Positions 31,304 to 38,422 of a stretch of DNA of 64,000 nucleotides are shown piece by piece. This DNA is from Streptomyces cinnamoneus (GTDB lineage Bacteria; Actinomycetota; Actinomycetes; Streptomycetales; Streptomycetaceae). The stretch is taken from positions 248,001-312,000 of the forward strand of contig NZ_BMVB01000002.1 of NCBI RefSeq assembly GCF_014650495.1. Direction: 5' to 3'. Numbering within the stretch: the first letter of the stretch is position 1; each line of letters starts with the position of its first letter. The notes beneath the pieces were generated by a model. It saw only the letters and a program-made list of their open reading frames with translations. It was not told the origin of the DNA and did no database searches. Position numbers and translations under genes: made by a program.

Positions 31304-31729
31304 TCAGGGGGTGGGGGAGGGCGAGGACTGCATGTGCTTGGCGCGGTCGACGCTGCAGACCTGCATCCCGAACGTCCGCAGCCGCCACATCTTCCCCGAG
31401 GAGCCCTTGATGGTGTCGGCGCTGGGGTAGCCCTTCTCGTCGTGGGCGACGTTGTTGAGGGCGTAGACCTTGCCGTCGGGCGCGGTGAAGGTGATGGCGA
31501 AGCCGCTGTAGGGGGTCGTGTTGCAGGACACCTGTCCCTTGTCGGGCTTGAGCGGCCAGGCGGCGCCGAACTGCTCGGCGGTCACCGGCTGGGGATTGCT
31601 CGTCGCGTCCGGCCACTTCAGGACGGCGTCCCGCTCCTGGGAGCAGCCCGTCACGAGCAGGGTCAGGGTCAGCCCGGCGACCGCGGTGGTCAGCGCGCGG
31701 GCCCGGGGCGTGCGGGTGGCAAGGGTCAT
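31304..31729 (-). CDS. Lipoprotein, DUF2511-like
   Basis: 141 aa, ATG overlapping the permease stop (ATGA). Signal peptide with lipobox LLVTGC (Cys about 25), so a surface lipoprotein. The mature part (AWPLKPDKGQVSCNTTPYSG then TFTAPDGKVYALNNVA) resembles DUF2511 proteins, with two cysteines (VSCN and MQVCSVD) that could form a disulfide. Last gene of the ATPase-permease-lipoprotein unit. By analogy with LanI-type lipoproteins it may bind or block a surface-active peptide, but that is inference; no sequence similarity to LanI is claimed. Confidence 0.75.
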   Translation of the reverse strand: MTLATRTPRARALTTAVAGLTLTLLVTGCSQERDAVLKWPDATSNPQPVTAEQFGAAWPLKPDKGQVSCNTTPYSGFAITFTAPDGKVYALNNVAHDEKGYPSADTIKGSSGKMWRLRTFGMQVCSVDRAKHMQSSPSPTP

Positions 31730-33234
31730 GAGTTCTCCGCTGCCTTTCGTGCCGCGTGAGTGATGCCGAAGGTGAACAGGGCCGTGGCGGCGACGCCGAC
31801 GGGGAGCGTCAGTGCCATGCGGTGCAGGTCGAGGTAGTTGGCCCAGGAGTAGGGGATCAGCGGCCAGAGCGTCTGCTGCAGGCCGGTGCCGCCGACGAGC
31901 ACGCCGAAGAGGATGCCGATGATCCCGACGACCACCGCGACCGACTGGCTGGTGCGGATGCTCAGCCAGAGGGTGAACGAGGTGAGCATGGCCCCGACGA
32001 CCGCGCCGGTGAGCGCGAGGGGCCAGGCGTGACCGGCCGGAATGCCCGACGCCAGGTAGACGAGGGCGATGACCACCGACATCAGGGCGGCGATGCCCGT
32101 CGTGACGCCGGTGAGCGCCAGCGCCGGCCGGGCGGCACCGGTGGTGCGGGAGGCGACCGCACGCCAGCCCTGGCCGGCGGCGCCCCAGGCCACGAGGGCC
32201 AGGACCAGGGTGCCGATGGGCAGGACCAGCAGGGTGAACAGCTGGATGCTGGTGTCCGGGTCGTGCCAGGACAGCCACAGCGCGATCAGGGCGACCGCGG
32301 CCGGGCACAGCCAGGTCAGAGAGGTGCCGCGCAGCGTGCCCGCGACCGCGGCCAGCACGCGGGGGCGGCCCGGCCGGGCGTGCGCGGCGGTCGCCGGGGC
32401 CGGGCCCGCGGCCGTGGCGGCACCGGGGGCGGCCTGCTGCGGCGCCGTCCGCTGCCGGGCGGCCCGGGCGGCGGGCAGGTGCAGGCGGGGCAGCAGAAGG
32501 AACGGCACCGCCAGCAGCGCGCCCAGGAGGGTGGGCGGCCACGGCGAGGCACCGGCGAGCGCGGAGTGGGCCTCCAGGGCGACGCCGTTGGCGTGCGTGC
32601 CGATCACCGGCAGCGCCCCCCGGTCCAGCCAGGTGAACGGCAGGACGGTCCAGGACGCGGACTCGGCGTTCACCACGCCCAGCAGCGTCCAGACGAACCC
32701 GGCGCCGAGCACGACGGCCCAGGGCGTCTGCCGCGCCAGCCACAGGAGCAGCGCCAGCATGCCGAGCTGCGCTGCCCAGGGGACCAGGACGGCCTCGGCG
32801 GCGCGGTCCACGGGGACCCGCTGGGCGCCGTTCATGAGGCCGAGGATCAGCAGCGGGGTGCCGGCGCCCAGCAGGTTGAGCAGCAGCGACCGCAGGGCCA
32901 GCACGGTGAACCGGCTCAGGTGCCGGTAGGGCGGGCGCACCGGCCGGTACCAGGTGGCGCCGCCGCGGGCGGTGTCGTCGATGCGGGTGGCCGTGGCCAC
33001 CAGCAGCGCGGTGAGCATCGGGCCGACGAACATCGCCCACAGGTTCTGGTAGCCGAGGACGTCCTTCCAGTCCTTGCCCGGCCCGGTGGAGAGGAACATC
33101 GCGGTGTTGACGAGGCCGAAGGCCAGACCGCCCAGGGGCAGGTACGTCACGGCGCTGCGCCGCCAGGTGGCGAACTCGGCCCGCAGGGTGGCGGACAGCC
33201 CCGGGACGGGCGCCGCGGGGAGGGCGGTGGTCAC
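31726..33234 (-). CDS. ABC transporter permease, 502 aa
   Basis: GTG start overlapping the ATPase stop (GTGA). About 12 hydrophobic segments in two halves, separated by a Pro/Ala/Arg-rich cytoplasmic linker (about residues 255-305), so it looks like two six-helix permease halves joined. No substrate-binding domain. Works with the ATPase at 33231-33983. Architecture suits export or immunity pumps of bacitracin/lantibiotic type, but the substrate cannot be read from sequence. Confidence 0.82.
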   Translation of the reverse strand: MTTALPAAPVPGLSATLRAEFATWRRSAVTYLPLGGLAFGLVNTAMFLSTGPGKDWKDVLGYQNLWAMFVGPMLTALLVATATRIDDTARGGATWYRPVRPPYRHLSRFTVLALRSLLLNLLGAGTPLLILGLMNGAQRVPVDRAAEAVLVPWAAQLGMLALLLWLARQTPWAVVLGAGFVWTLLGVVNAESASWTVLPFTWLDRGALPVIGTHANGVALEAHSALAGASPWPPTLLGALLAVPFLLLPRLHLPAARAARQRTAPQQAAPGAATAAGPAPATAAHARPGRPRVLAAVAGTLRGTSLTWLCPAAVALIALWLSWHDPDTSIQLFTLLVLPIGTLVLALVAWGAAGQGWRAVASRTTGAARPALALTGVTTGIAALMSVVIALVYLASGIPAGHAWPLALTGAVVGAMLTSFTLWLSIRTSQSVAVVVGIIGILFGVLVGGTGLQQTLWPLIPYSWANYLDLHRMALTLPVGVAATALFTFGITHAARKAAENS

Positions 33235-33983
33235 GACATCACCCCGGCTCCCTGGGCGGCGCCGGTCAGCGTGAAGTAGGCGCGCTCCAGGTCTCCGTCC
33301 GGTGCGAGGTCGGCGAGGCGGCCCTGGTAGCGCAGGCGCCCGGCCGCGATCAGACCGATGTCGTCGGCGACGGAGGCCACCTCGCCCAGGAGGTGGCTGG
33401 AGAGCACGATGGTGCGTCCGGTGTCGGTGAAGCGGCGCAGCATGGTGCGCAGGGCGGCGATGCCCTCCGGGTCGAGACCGTTCTGCGGCTCGTCGAGGAT
33501 GAGGATGTCCGGGCTGCCCAGCATGGCGATGGCCAGGGCCAGGCGGCCCTTCATGCCGGTGGAGAAGCTCTTGGCCTTCTTCCGGTCCGAGGGGTCCAGC
33601 TCGACCGCGGCCAGCGCCCGGTCGGCCTCGGCCTCCGGCAGGCCGAGCAGGTGGGTGTGGACGACGAGGTTCTGCCGGGCGGACAGGTGACCGTAGAAGC
33701 TCGGTCCGTTGATGCTCGCCCCGATGCGGGACAGGTCCGGCCGGCTCCACGGCCGGCCGAACAGCCGCACCTCTCCCGCGGTGGGCGGTAACAGGCCGAG
33801 GATCATCTTCAACGTCGTGGACTTGCCCGCGCCGTTGGGGCCCAGCAGGCCGTAGATCCTGCCCGGTCGGACGGTGAGGTCGACGGAGTCGACCGCGGTC
33901 GAGTGCCGGAACGCCTTGGACAGGCCCCGGGTCTCGATCACGGGGGTGCCGCCGGGCATCTCCGGATGGGGCGCCGCGTACAT
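33231..33983 (-). CDS. ABC transporter ATP-binding protein (BlaI-controlled unit)
   Basis: 250 aa from the ATG at 33983 with AAAGGAG; the open frame extends far upstream but is antisense/shadow there. Walker A GPNGAGKST (residues about 48-56), signature FSTGMKGRLALAIAM, Walker B ILILDEPQNGLDPEG and switch His in SSHLLGEV. The closest architecture is the drug/bacteriocin-resistance (BcrA-like) class. Leu65 is a TTA codon. A 17-bp palindrome identical in design to the one at the BlaI gene lies 13-29 bp upstream of the start. Confidence 0.92.
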   Translation of the reverse strand: MYAAPHPEMPGGTPVIETRGLSKAFRHSTAVDSVDLTVRPGRIYGLLGPNGAGKSTTLKMILGLLPPTAGEVRLFGRPWSRPDLSRIGASINGPSFYGHLSARQNLVVHTHLLGLPEAEADRALAAVELDPSDRKKAKSFSTGMKGRLALAIAMLGSPDILILDEPQNGLDPEGIAALRTMLRRFTDTGRTIVLSSHLLGEVASVADDIGLIAAGRLRYQGRLADLAPDGDLERAYFTLTGAAQGAGVMS

Positions 33984-33995
33984 GGCTCTCCTTTC

Positions 33996-34012
33996 TGCTA
34001 CACGTCGTAGCA
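33996..34012 (-). promoter_or_regulatory. Putative BlaI operator upstream of the ABC ATPase
   Basis: TGCTACACGTCGTAGCA: half sites TGCTAC and GTAGCA, 5-bp spacer. It matches the palindrome at 35508-35524 in length and outer half-sites (TGCTA and TAGCA), and contains the TAC/GTA core typical of MecI/BlaI operators. Confidence 0.8.
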
Positions 34013-34126
34013 CTTGTGGGTGTGCGGATGCCCGCCGCACACGGGGTGATGCTTTTGCTGCGTGTCGGGCCTGCGTGTTGGGGCTGTGGGTCGGTGCGTG
34101 ACGTCGGGGCGCCGTCGGGGCGCGTG

Positions 34127-35062
34127 TCAGAGCAGGACGGCCAGGACGCCGACGACCGCTGCCGTCGCGGCCCGGACCGACCACGCCTGCCAGGCCGGCA
34201 TCACCCGGGGCGGGGCGGCCAGGGCTCTTGCCCGGTGGGTGAGTTCGATGCCGGGGTCGAGGAAGCCGGTGCCGGCTCCGGGGGTCACGACGTCGTGGCG
34301 GGCCGGCTGGGCCTTCGCCTCGATCTGCGCGCACAGCGCCTTGGCCACCGCGGCCGCGCCGTCGGCCTCGCGGGCGCTCTGGTCGGCCCAGAGTTCGGCG
34401 GTGAGCCGCACCTCGGCGAGCACCGCCCTGCGCCCGGGGATCCACCACCACGAGCGCAGGGCGCAGGTGGCGAGGAAGATCCACAGGGGGTGGCGGGCCT
34501 GTGCATGGGCGCGCTCGTGCTCGATGATCGCCGACGCCTCGGGGGACGCGGCCACCCCCGAGCTCAGGATGATGCGGGGCCGCACCAGGCCGACCGTGCT
34601 CGCCAGGCTCTGGCTCGCCTGCCCCTCGCCGTGGACGATCCAGATGTCGCCGCACTGCTGGGGGGCCAGGAGCGAGACGGTGCGCCCGGTGCGCGCCACC
34701 TGGATCGCTCCGGCGACGAACGAGACGGCCATGGAGGCCAGGGGGACGGCCGAGGCCGCGAGCATCAGCTGGGCCGCGATGGCCGACAGCACGTGCCGGC
34801 CGTCGACGTCCGTGATGCCGTTGCTGATGCCCCACGCCATCGGCGCACGCCACGGCAGGGCGTCGCGCAGCGGGCTGTGCGGGAGGTAGGGGACGGCCAT
34901 GGCCAGCAGGGGGGTGACGGCGAGGGCCACCGCGAGCACGAACCGCTCGCGGGCCGGTAACCGCGCCGACACCCGGCTCAGCAGGTGCCAGGTGCCCACG
35001 GCGACCAGCGGGCACCACCACGCGAGCATCACCTGGGGGTAGCCCAGCCAGCTCATGCTCAC
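34127..35062 (-). CDS. M56-family membrane metalloprotease (BlaR1-like sensor/effector)
   Basis: 311 aa, GTG overlapping the BlaI stop (GTGA). Several membrane helices flank a cytoplasmic zinc-protease segment with HERAH (HExxH), followed by the downstream acidic region RLTAELWADQSARE that supplies the third ligand in M56 enzymes. There is no C-terminal penicillin-binding sensor as in BlaR1, so the signal must enter through the membrane part or a partner. Role inferred from BlaR1/MecR1: cleave or inactivate the BlaI repressor upon envelope damage. Leu35 is a TTA codon. Confidence 0.88.
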   Translation of the reverse strand: MSMSWLGYPQVMLAWWCPLVAVGTWHLLSRVSARLPARERFVLAVALAVTPLLAMAVPYLPHSPLRDALPWRAPMAWGISNGITDVDGRHVLSAIAAQLMLAASAVPLASMAVSFVAGAIQVARTGRTVSLLAPQQCGDIWIVHGEGQASQSLASTVGLVRPRIILSSGVAASPEASAIIEHERAHAQARHPLWIFLATCALRSWWWIPGRRAVLAEVRLTAELWADQSAREADGAAAVAKALCAQIEAKAQPARHDVVTPGAGTGFLDPGIELTHRARALAAPPRVMPAWQAWSVRAATAAVVGVLAVLL

Positions 35063-35508
35063 GTGGTGACCCCCGGCGTCCCGTCCGCTGCCTCCGCGCC
35101 CTTCCCGCCGGGCGGGTCGGCGATGCCGGCCAGCAGCGCACGCACCTGTGCGAGCCGGTCGGCATCGCCGCTCACCGTCTGGACGAAGTTCGCCACCGCG
35201 AGGTCGCCGAAGCCGTCCACCACCTGGCGGACCTGCTCGGCGGCCACGCTCTGCTCGACCTCGCGCCGGGTCTGCTGCGGCCAATAGACGTACTGGCGGC
35301 CTTCCTTGCGCCGGGCCAGCAGGCCCTTGACCACCAGGCGCTCCATCACCGTCTTGACGGTGGTGTACGCCTGGCCACCGTCGAGGTGCCGGACGCAGGC
35401 GGTCACGTCCAACTCGCCGCGCGACCACATGACATCCAGGATCGCCAGCTCCAGCGGCCCGAAGTGGGCTGCCAGGCCCCGGCGTCGAGTACCTCGCCAC
35501 GATGACAT
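35059..35508 (-). CDS. BlaI/MecI/CopY-family repressor
   Basis: 149 aa from ATG 35508 (a further in-frame ATG at 35520 would add four residues). Winged helix at about residues 10-85 (GPLELAILDVMWSRGELDVT then AYTTVKTVMERLVVKGLL and RRKEGRQYVYWP), then a helical dimerisation part. The putative operator begins exactly at the start codon and no ribosome site is visible, so the mRNA may be leaderless with the repressor sitting on its own start. Coupled to the M56 gene; it should also repress the ABC unit at 33983. Confidence 0.9.
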   Translation of the reverse strand: MSSWRGTRRRGLAAHFGPLELAILDVMWSRGELDVTACVRHLDGGQAYTTVKTVMERLVVKGLLARRKEGRQYVYWPQQTRREVEQSVAAEQVRQVVDGFGDLAVANFVQTVSGDADRLAQVRALLAGIADPPGGKGAEAADGTPGVTT

Positions 35509-35524
35509 GCTACGCAGCATAGCA
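35508..35524 (-). promoter_or_regulatory. Putative BlaI operator at the BlaI start
   Basis: TGCTACGCAGCATAGCA: half sites TGCTA and TAGCA, 7-bp spacer, 17 bp overall. It lies in the 39-bp gap between the lanthipeptide ABC permease and the BlaI gene. Confidence 0.78.
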
Positions 35525-35547
35525 GTTCGTTCCAGACGTAGATCGGA

Positions 35548-36360
35548 TCAGTATTCGCCGAGCGAACCGGCTTGCCGGGCACGGGACATGCCGGTGGAGA
35601 ACGTGATGATGCCGATGGGCAGCATCACCGCCGTCCAGATCGCCATGTGGAGCAGCGACGGCGCCACCTGCCCCAAGTCGGCGTCGACCAGGAGCGATTT
35701 GCGGATCCCGTCCAGCGCCTGCGTGGTGGGCAGCGCACGGGCGACGGACTGCAGCCAGCCGGGGAGGATCGAGACCGGGTACATCACGCCGGACAGCAGG
35801 GTCGTCAGGGTGGTGATGCCCCAACGGACCGGATCGCCGCGCTTGGTGATGAGCAGGACGCCGCAGCCGGCCAGCCCGAAGCTGCCCAGCGTGACGACGA
35901 GGAGCGCCAGCACGGCCAGGGTCGCGAGCAGGTTCACCGAGATCGGGATGTCGAAGATCGCTCCGAACACGCCGAACATGACCACGGAGCCGAACGTGGT
36001 GCCGATCAGCCCCACGACACCGGAGTACAGCATGACCCGGGTCAGCGGGACCGGCATCACCACGGCGGACTCCAGGGTGCCCGTCCGCTGCTCGACCTGG
36101 AGGTGGTTGCTGAACGCCCCCAGGCTCACGGCGACGAACCCGGTGAACACCGACCCCGACATCAGGAAGCTGATGATGTTGCCGCCGTACCCCTGGATGC
36201 CGGCGAAGGTGTTGCCGTCCTCCAGGAACTTGCCCATCAGGAGGAACTGCACCAGCGAGATCAGGGACGTGATGGTGCCCAGGGCGATGGCGGTCCTGTA
36301 GGAGCGCCGCTCCCAGTAGATCTGCAGGACGTGGACACCGAACTGCCGGACGACGGTCAC
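35548..36360 (-). CDS. ABC-2 type permease of the lanthipeptide locus
   Basis: 270 aa, GTG start overlapping the ATPase stop (GTGA). About six membrane helices of the ABC-2 type, with the conserved cytoplasmic VEQRTGTLESAVVMPVP segment and the PVSILPGWLQSVARALPTTQ loop. Forms an exporter with the ATPase encoded just upstream. At this size it resembles NodJ/DrrB-like exporters and LanEG-type immunity permeases, not the fused LanT exporter. Confidence 0.87.
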   Translation of the reverse strand: MTVVRQFGVHVLQIYWERRSYRTAIALGTITSLISLVQFLLMGKFLEDGNTFAGIQGYGGNIISFLMSGSVFTGFVAVSLGAFSNHLQVEQRTGTLESAVVMPVPLTRVMLYSGVVGLIGTTFGSVVMFGVFGAIFDIPISVNLLATLAVLALLVVTLGSFGLAGCGVLLITKRGDPVRWGITTLTTLLSGVMYPVSILPGWLQSVARALPTTQALDGIRKSLLVDADLGQVAPSLLHMAIWTAVMLPIGIITFSTGMSRARQAGSLGEY

Positions 36361-37088
36361 TGCGCCTCCTGAAGGGTGGCCCGCTCGGCGGGGGCGGGCA
36401 CCGGATCGCCCGCGGCGGGGCCGGGCACGGCGGGTGAGGGCACCGGCAGCACGCGCCCGCCCTTGAGCTGCAGGAACCAGGCGGTGGCCTTCTCCAGATC
36501 GCCCTCGTTGTGGGTGGAGAACAGCACCGAGCCGCCCTCGCGCGCGTGCGCGGCGATGAGCTCGTGGAACCGGGCGACGTTCTCGGTGTCCAGGTTCGCC
36601 GTCGGCTCGTCGAGCAGCAGCAGGGACGGACGTCCCAGCAACGCACGGGCCAGCCCGAGGCGTTTGCGCTGCCCCAGCGACAGCCGCATGAACTGGGTGT
36701 CGGCGAAGTCCGCGAGCCCCACCTGGTCGAGCAGAGCGGCGATCTCCTGCTTGGCCCGGGCCCCGAAGAGGTTGCGCAGCGAGGCGTAGTACCGCAGGTT
36801 CTGCACGCAGGTCAGCCGGAAGTAGAAGCTGCGCTCCGGATACAGGGAGACGCCGACGTGGGCGCGTGCGGCAGCCGGGCGGCGCACCATGTCGCAGTCC
36901 GCGATGGTCACCGAGCCCGTGGTGGGCGTGATCAGGCCGCAGAGGATCTTCAGCAGCGTCGTCTTCCCGGCGCCGTTCGACCCCAGCACCGGCACGAGGT
37001 GGCCGGCCGGGACGGTGAAGCCGACCTCGCTGAACACCGCAGTGGTGGCCTTGCGGTAGGACATCGACACGTTGTCCACGGTCAACAT
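36357..37088 (-). CDS. ABC transporter ATPase of the lanthipeptide locus
   Basis: 243 aa from the ATG at 37088, overlapping the lanC end by 7 bp. Walker A GSNGAGKTT (about 36-44), signature LSLGQRKRLGLARAL, Walker B LLLLDEPTANLD. A Pro/Ala-rich tail of about 30 aa follows. With the 270-aa permease it is the only transporter in the biosynthetic operon, so it is the likely exporter of the (leader-bearing or mature) peptide, an immunity pump, or both. Confidence 0.9.
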   Translation of the reverse strand: MLTVDNVSMSYRKATTAVFSEVGFTVPAGHLVPVLGSNGAGKTTLLKILCGLITPTTGSVTIADCDMVRRPAAARAHVGVSLYPERSFYFRLTCVQNLRYYASLRNLFGARAKQEIAALLDQVGLADFADTQFMRLSLGQRKRLGLARALLGRPSLLLLDEPTANLDTENVARFHELIAAHAREGGSVLFSTHNEGDLEKATAWFLQLKGGRVLPVPSPAVPGPAAGDPVPAPAERATLQEAQ

Positions 37089-38422
37089 GCGACACCTCCG
37101 CACAGCATGTACTCCGCCTGGGTGAGCCGGTCGCGCTCCAGGGAGACGAGGGCGACGGCGGCACCCCCCGAGCCGGTCAGGAAGCCCGGCGAGTCCGTCC
37201 GGGCCCCCGGCACGTTGTCGTTCCGCAGCCCGAACGCCGCGTCGGGATCGGCCATGGCCAGCAGGTGTTCGAGCGTGTCCCGGGCGGGTCCGGCCCACTG
37301 CCGTCCGTGCGCGGCGGCCACTGCGGCGACGTGCCGTTCGACGGTGATCTGCCCGGCGACGCCGTGGCACAGGGACGGGTTGTCGATGTGCCGCAGGGCG
37401 ACCGGCCGTCGCCCGACGGATCGCAGGAGCTCGATCGCGGTGTCGAGGAAGCGCGGGTCCACGCTCGCGCAGTTGGCCAGCGCGGCCGCCGCCCCCAGGT
37501 TCCCGTAGCACCACGCGGACCGCGCCAGCCCCTGCTGTTCCCACTGCCGGTCCGGGGGCAGCTTGAAGTAGGGCAGGTCGAGCCCGTAATCGGTCTCCAC
37601 CAGGCAGTTCGTGATCAGCTCGCCCAGGGCGTGCACCGCGTCGGCCACCCGCGGCGAGGCCGCGCCGTGGGCCGCCGCCGTGCCCAGCAGGGAGACGACG
37701 CCGGAGACGCCGTGGGCGTATCCCAGGTTGAGGTAACCGTCGTGCAGGTGCGGCGACTTGTTCCGCTCGATCTCGGTGATCTTCCCGGCGGGTGTCCACA
37801 GGCCGTGCGGCGGGGGCACCGTGGCCAGGCGGCAGAACTGCTCGACGACGCGGTCGGCCGCGTCCCGCCGCCGCTCGTCGGCGTCACCCGAGGCGAGCAG
37901 GTACATCGCGGCACCGGCGAGGCCGGAGATCACGTCGTAGCTGTCGCTGGACAGCCCTCCGGACGGGGGCAGCTCGGCCAGCTTGTGCTCGACGCGGGTG
38001 ATCAGGGTGGCTTCCACGTCGTGCAGCGCACGCCGGTAGCGTTCCCCGCCGCGGGAGAGGGCGCGCAGCGCGTACGCGACGGACGCCGTCCCGCCGAACA
38101 GCCCGATGCCGAGGTCCACCGCGTGGGTGTAGTGCTCGATCAGACGCTTGGCGTGCTCGAACGCCAGCCGGTCCCAGCCGTCGTCGGGGCGCAGCTCGTC
38201 GGCGGCCGAGTACACCAGGGCCATGCCCAGGTCGCCCGGATCGGTGCTCAGCGGATGCCACGCCGCGACCGGCTCCGCCGTGAAGGGGTCGGGCACCCGC
38301 AGGCCGGTCACGTCGCCGGCGTAGTCCCGGATCCGGTGCAGGATCTCCCAGCCGGTGTTCACCGCTTCTTTCCTGGCCTGCTCACTGATCGGCGCCGGGG
38401 TCACCTTGGTCTCGTCAGTCAC
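37082..38422 (-). CDS. lanC: Lanthionine synthetase C-family cyclase LanC
   Basis: 446 aa. It contains the LanC zinc ligands Cys305 (SAWCYGNLG) and Cys352-His353 (PSLCHGVAG) and the acid/base His237 (GYAHGVSGVV), plus the repeating GLxGG-type turns (GLFGGTASVAYAL, SGLAGAAMYLL, FLTGSGGAAVAL). It catalyses addition of cysteine thiols to dehydroalanine/dehydrobutyrine to form (methyl)lanthionine rings. It starts inside the last codons of lanB (8-bp overlap). Length is near the family norm. No residue of the active site is missing. Confidence 0.95.
   Translation of the reverse strand: MTDETKVTPAPISEQARKEAVNTGWEILHRIRDYAGDVTGLRVPDPFTAEPVAAWHPLSTDPGDLGMALVYSAADELRPDDGWDRLAFEHAKRLIEHYTHAVDLGIGLFGGTASVAYALRALSRGGERYRRALHDVEATLITRVEHKLAELPPSGGLSSDSYDVISGLAGAAMYLLASGDADERRRDAADRVVEQFCRLATVPPPHGLWTPAGKITEIERNKSPHLHDGYLNLGYAHGVSGVVSLLGTAAAHGAASPRVADAVHALGELITNCLVETDYGLDLPYFKLPPDRQWEQQGLARSAWCYGNLGAAAALANCASVDPRFLDTAIELLRSVGRRPVALRHIDNPSLCHGVAGQITVERHVAAVAAAHGRQWAGPARDTLEHLLAMADPDAAFGLRNDNVPGARTDSPGFLTGSGGAAVALVSLERDRLTQAEYMLCGGVAC

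Noticed and set aside
33231..35165. 644-codon frame joining the M56 region to the second ABC ATPase
   Set aside because: The upstream part is an Arg/Pro-rich shadow of the M56 gene; a good ribosome site and ATG are at 33983.
36357..37799. Long N-terminal extension of the lanthipeptide ABC ATPase
   Set aside because: Residues before MLTVDNVSMSYR are out-of-frame lanC sequence; the ATPase starts at 37088.
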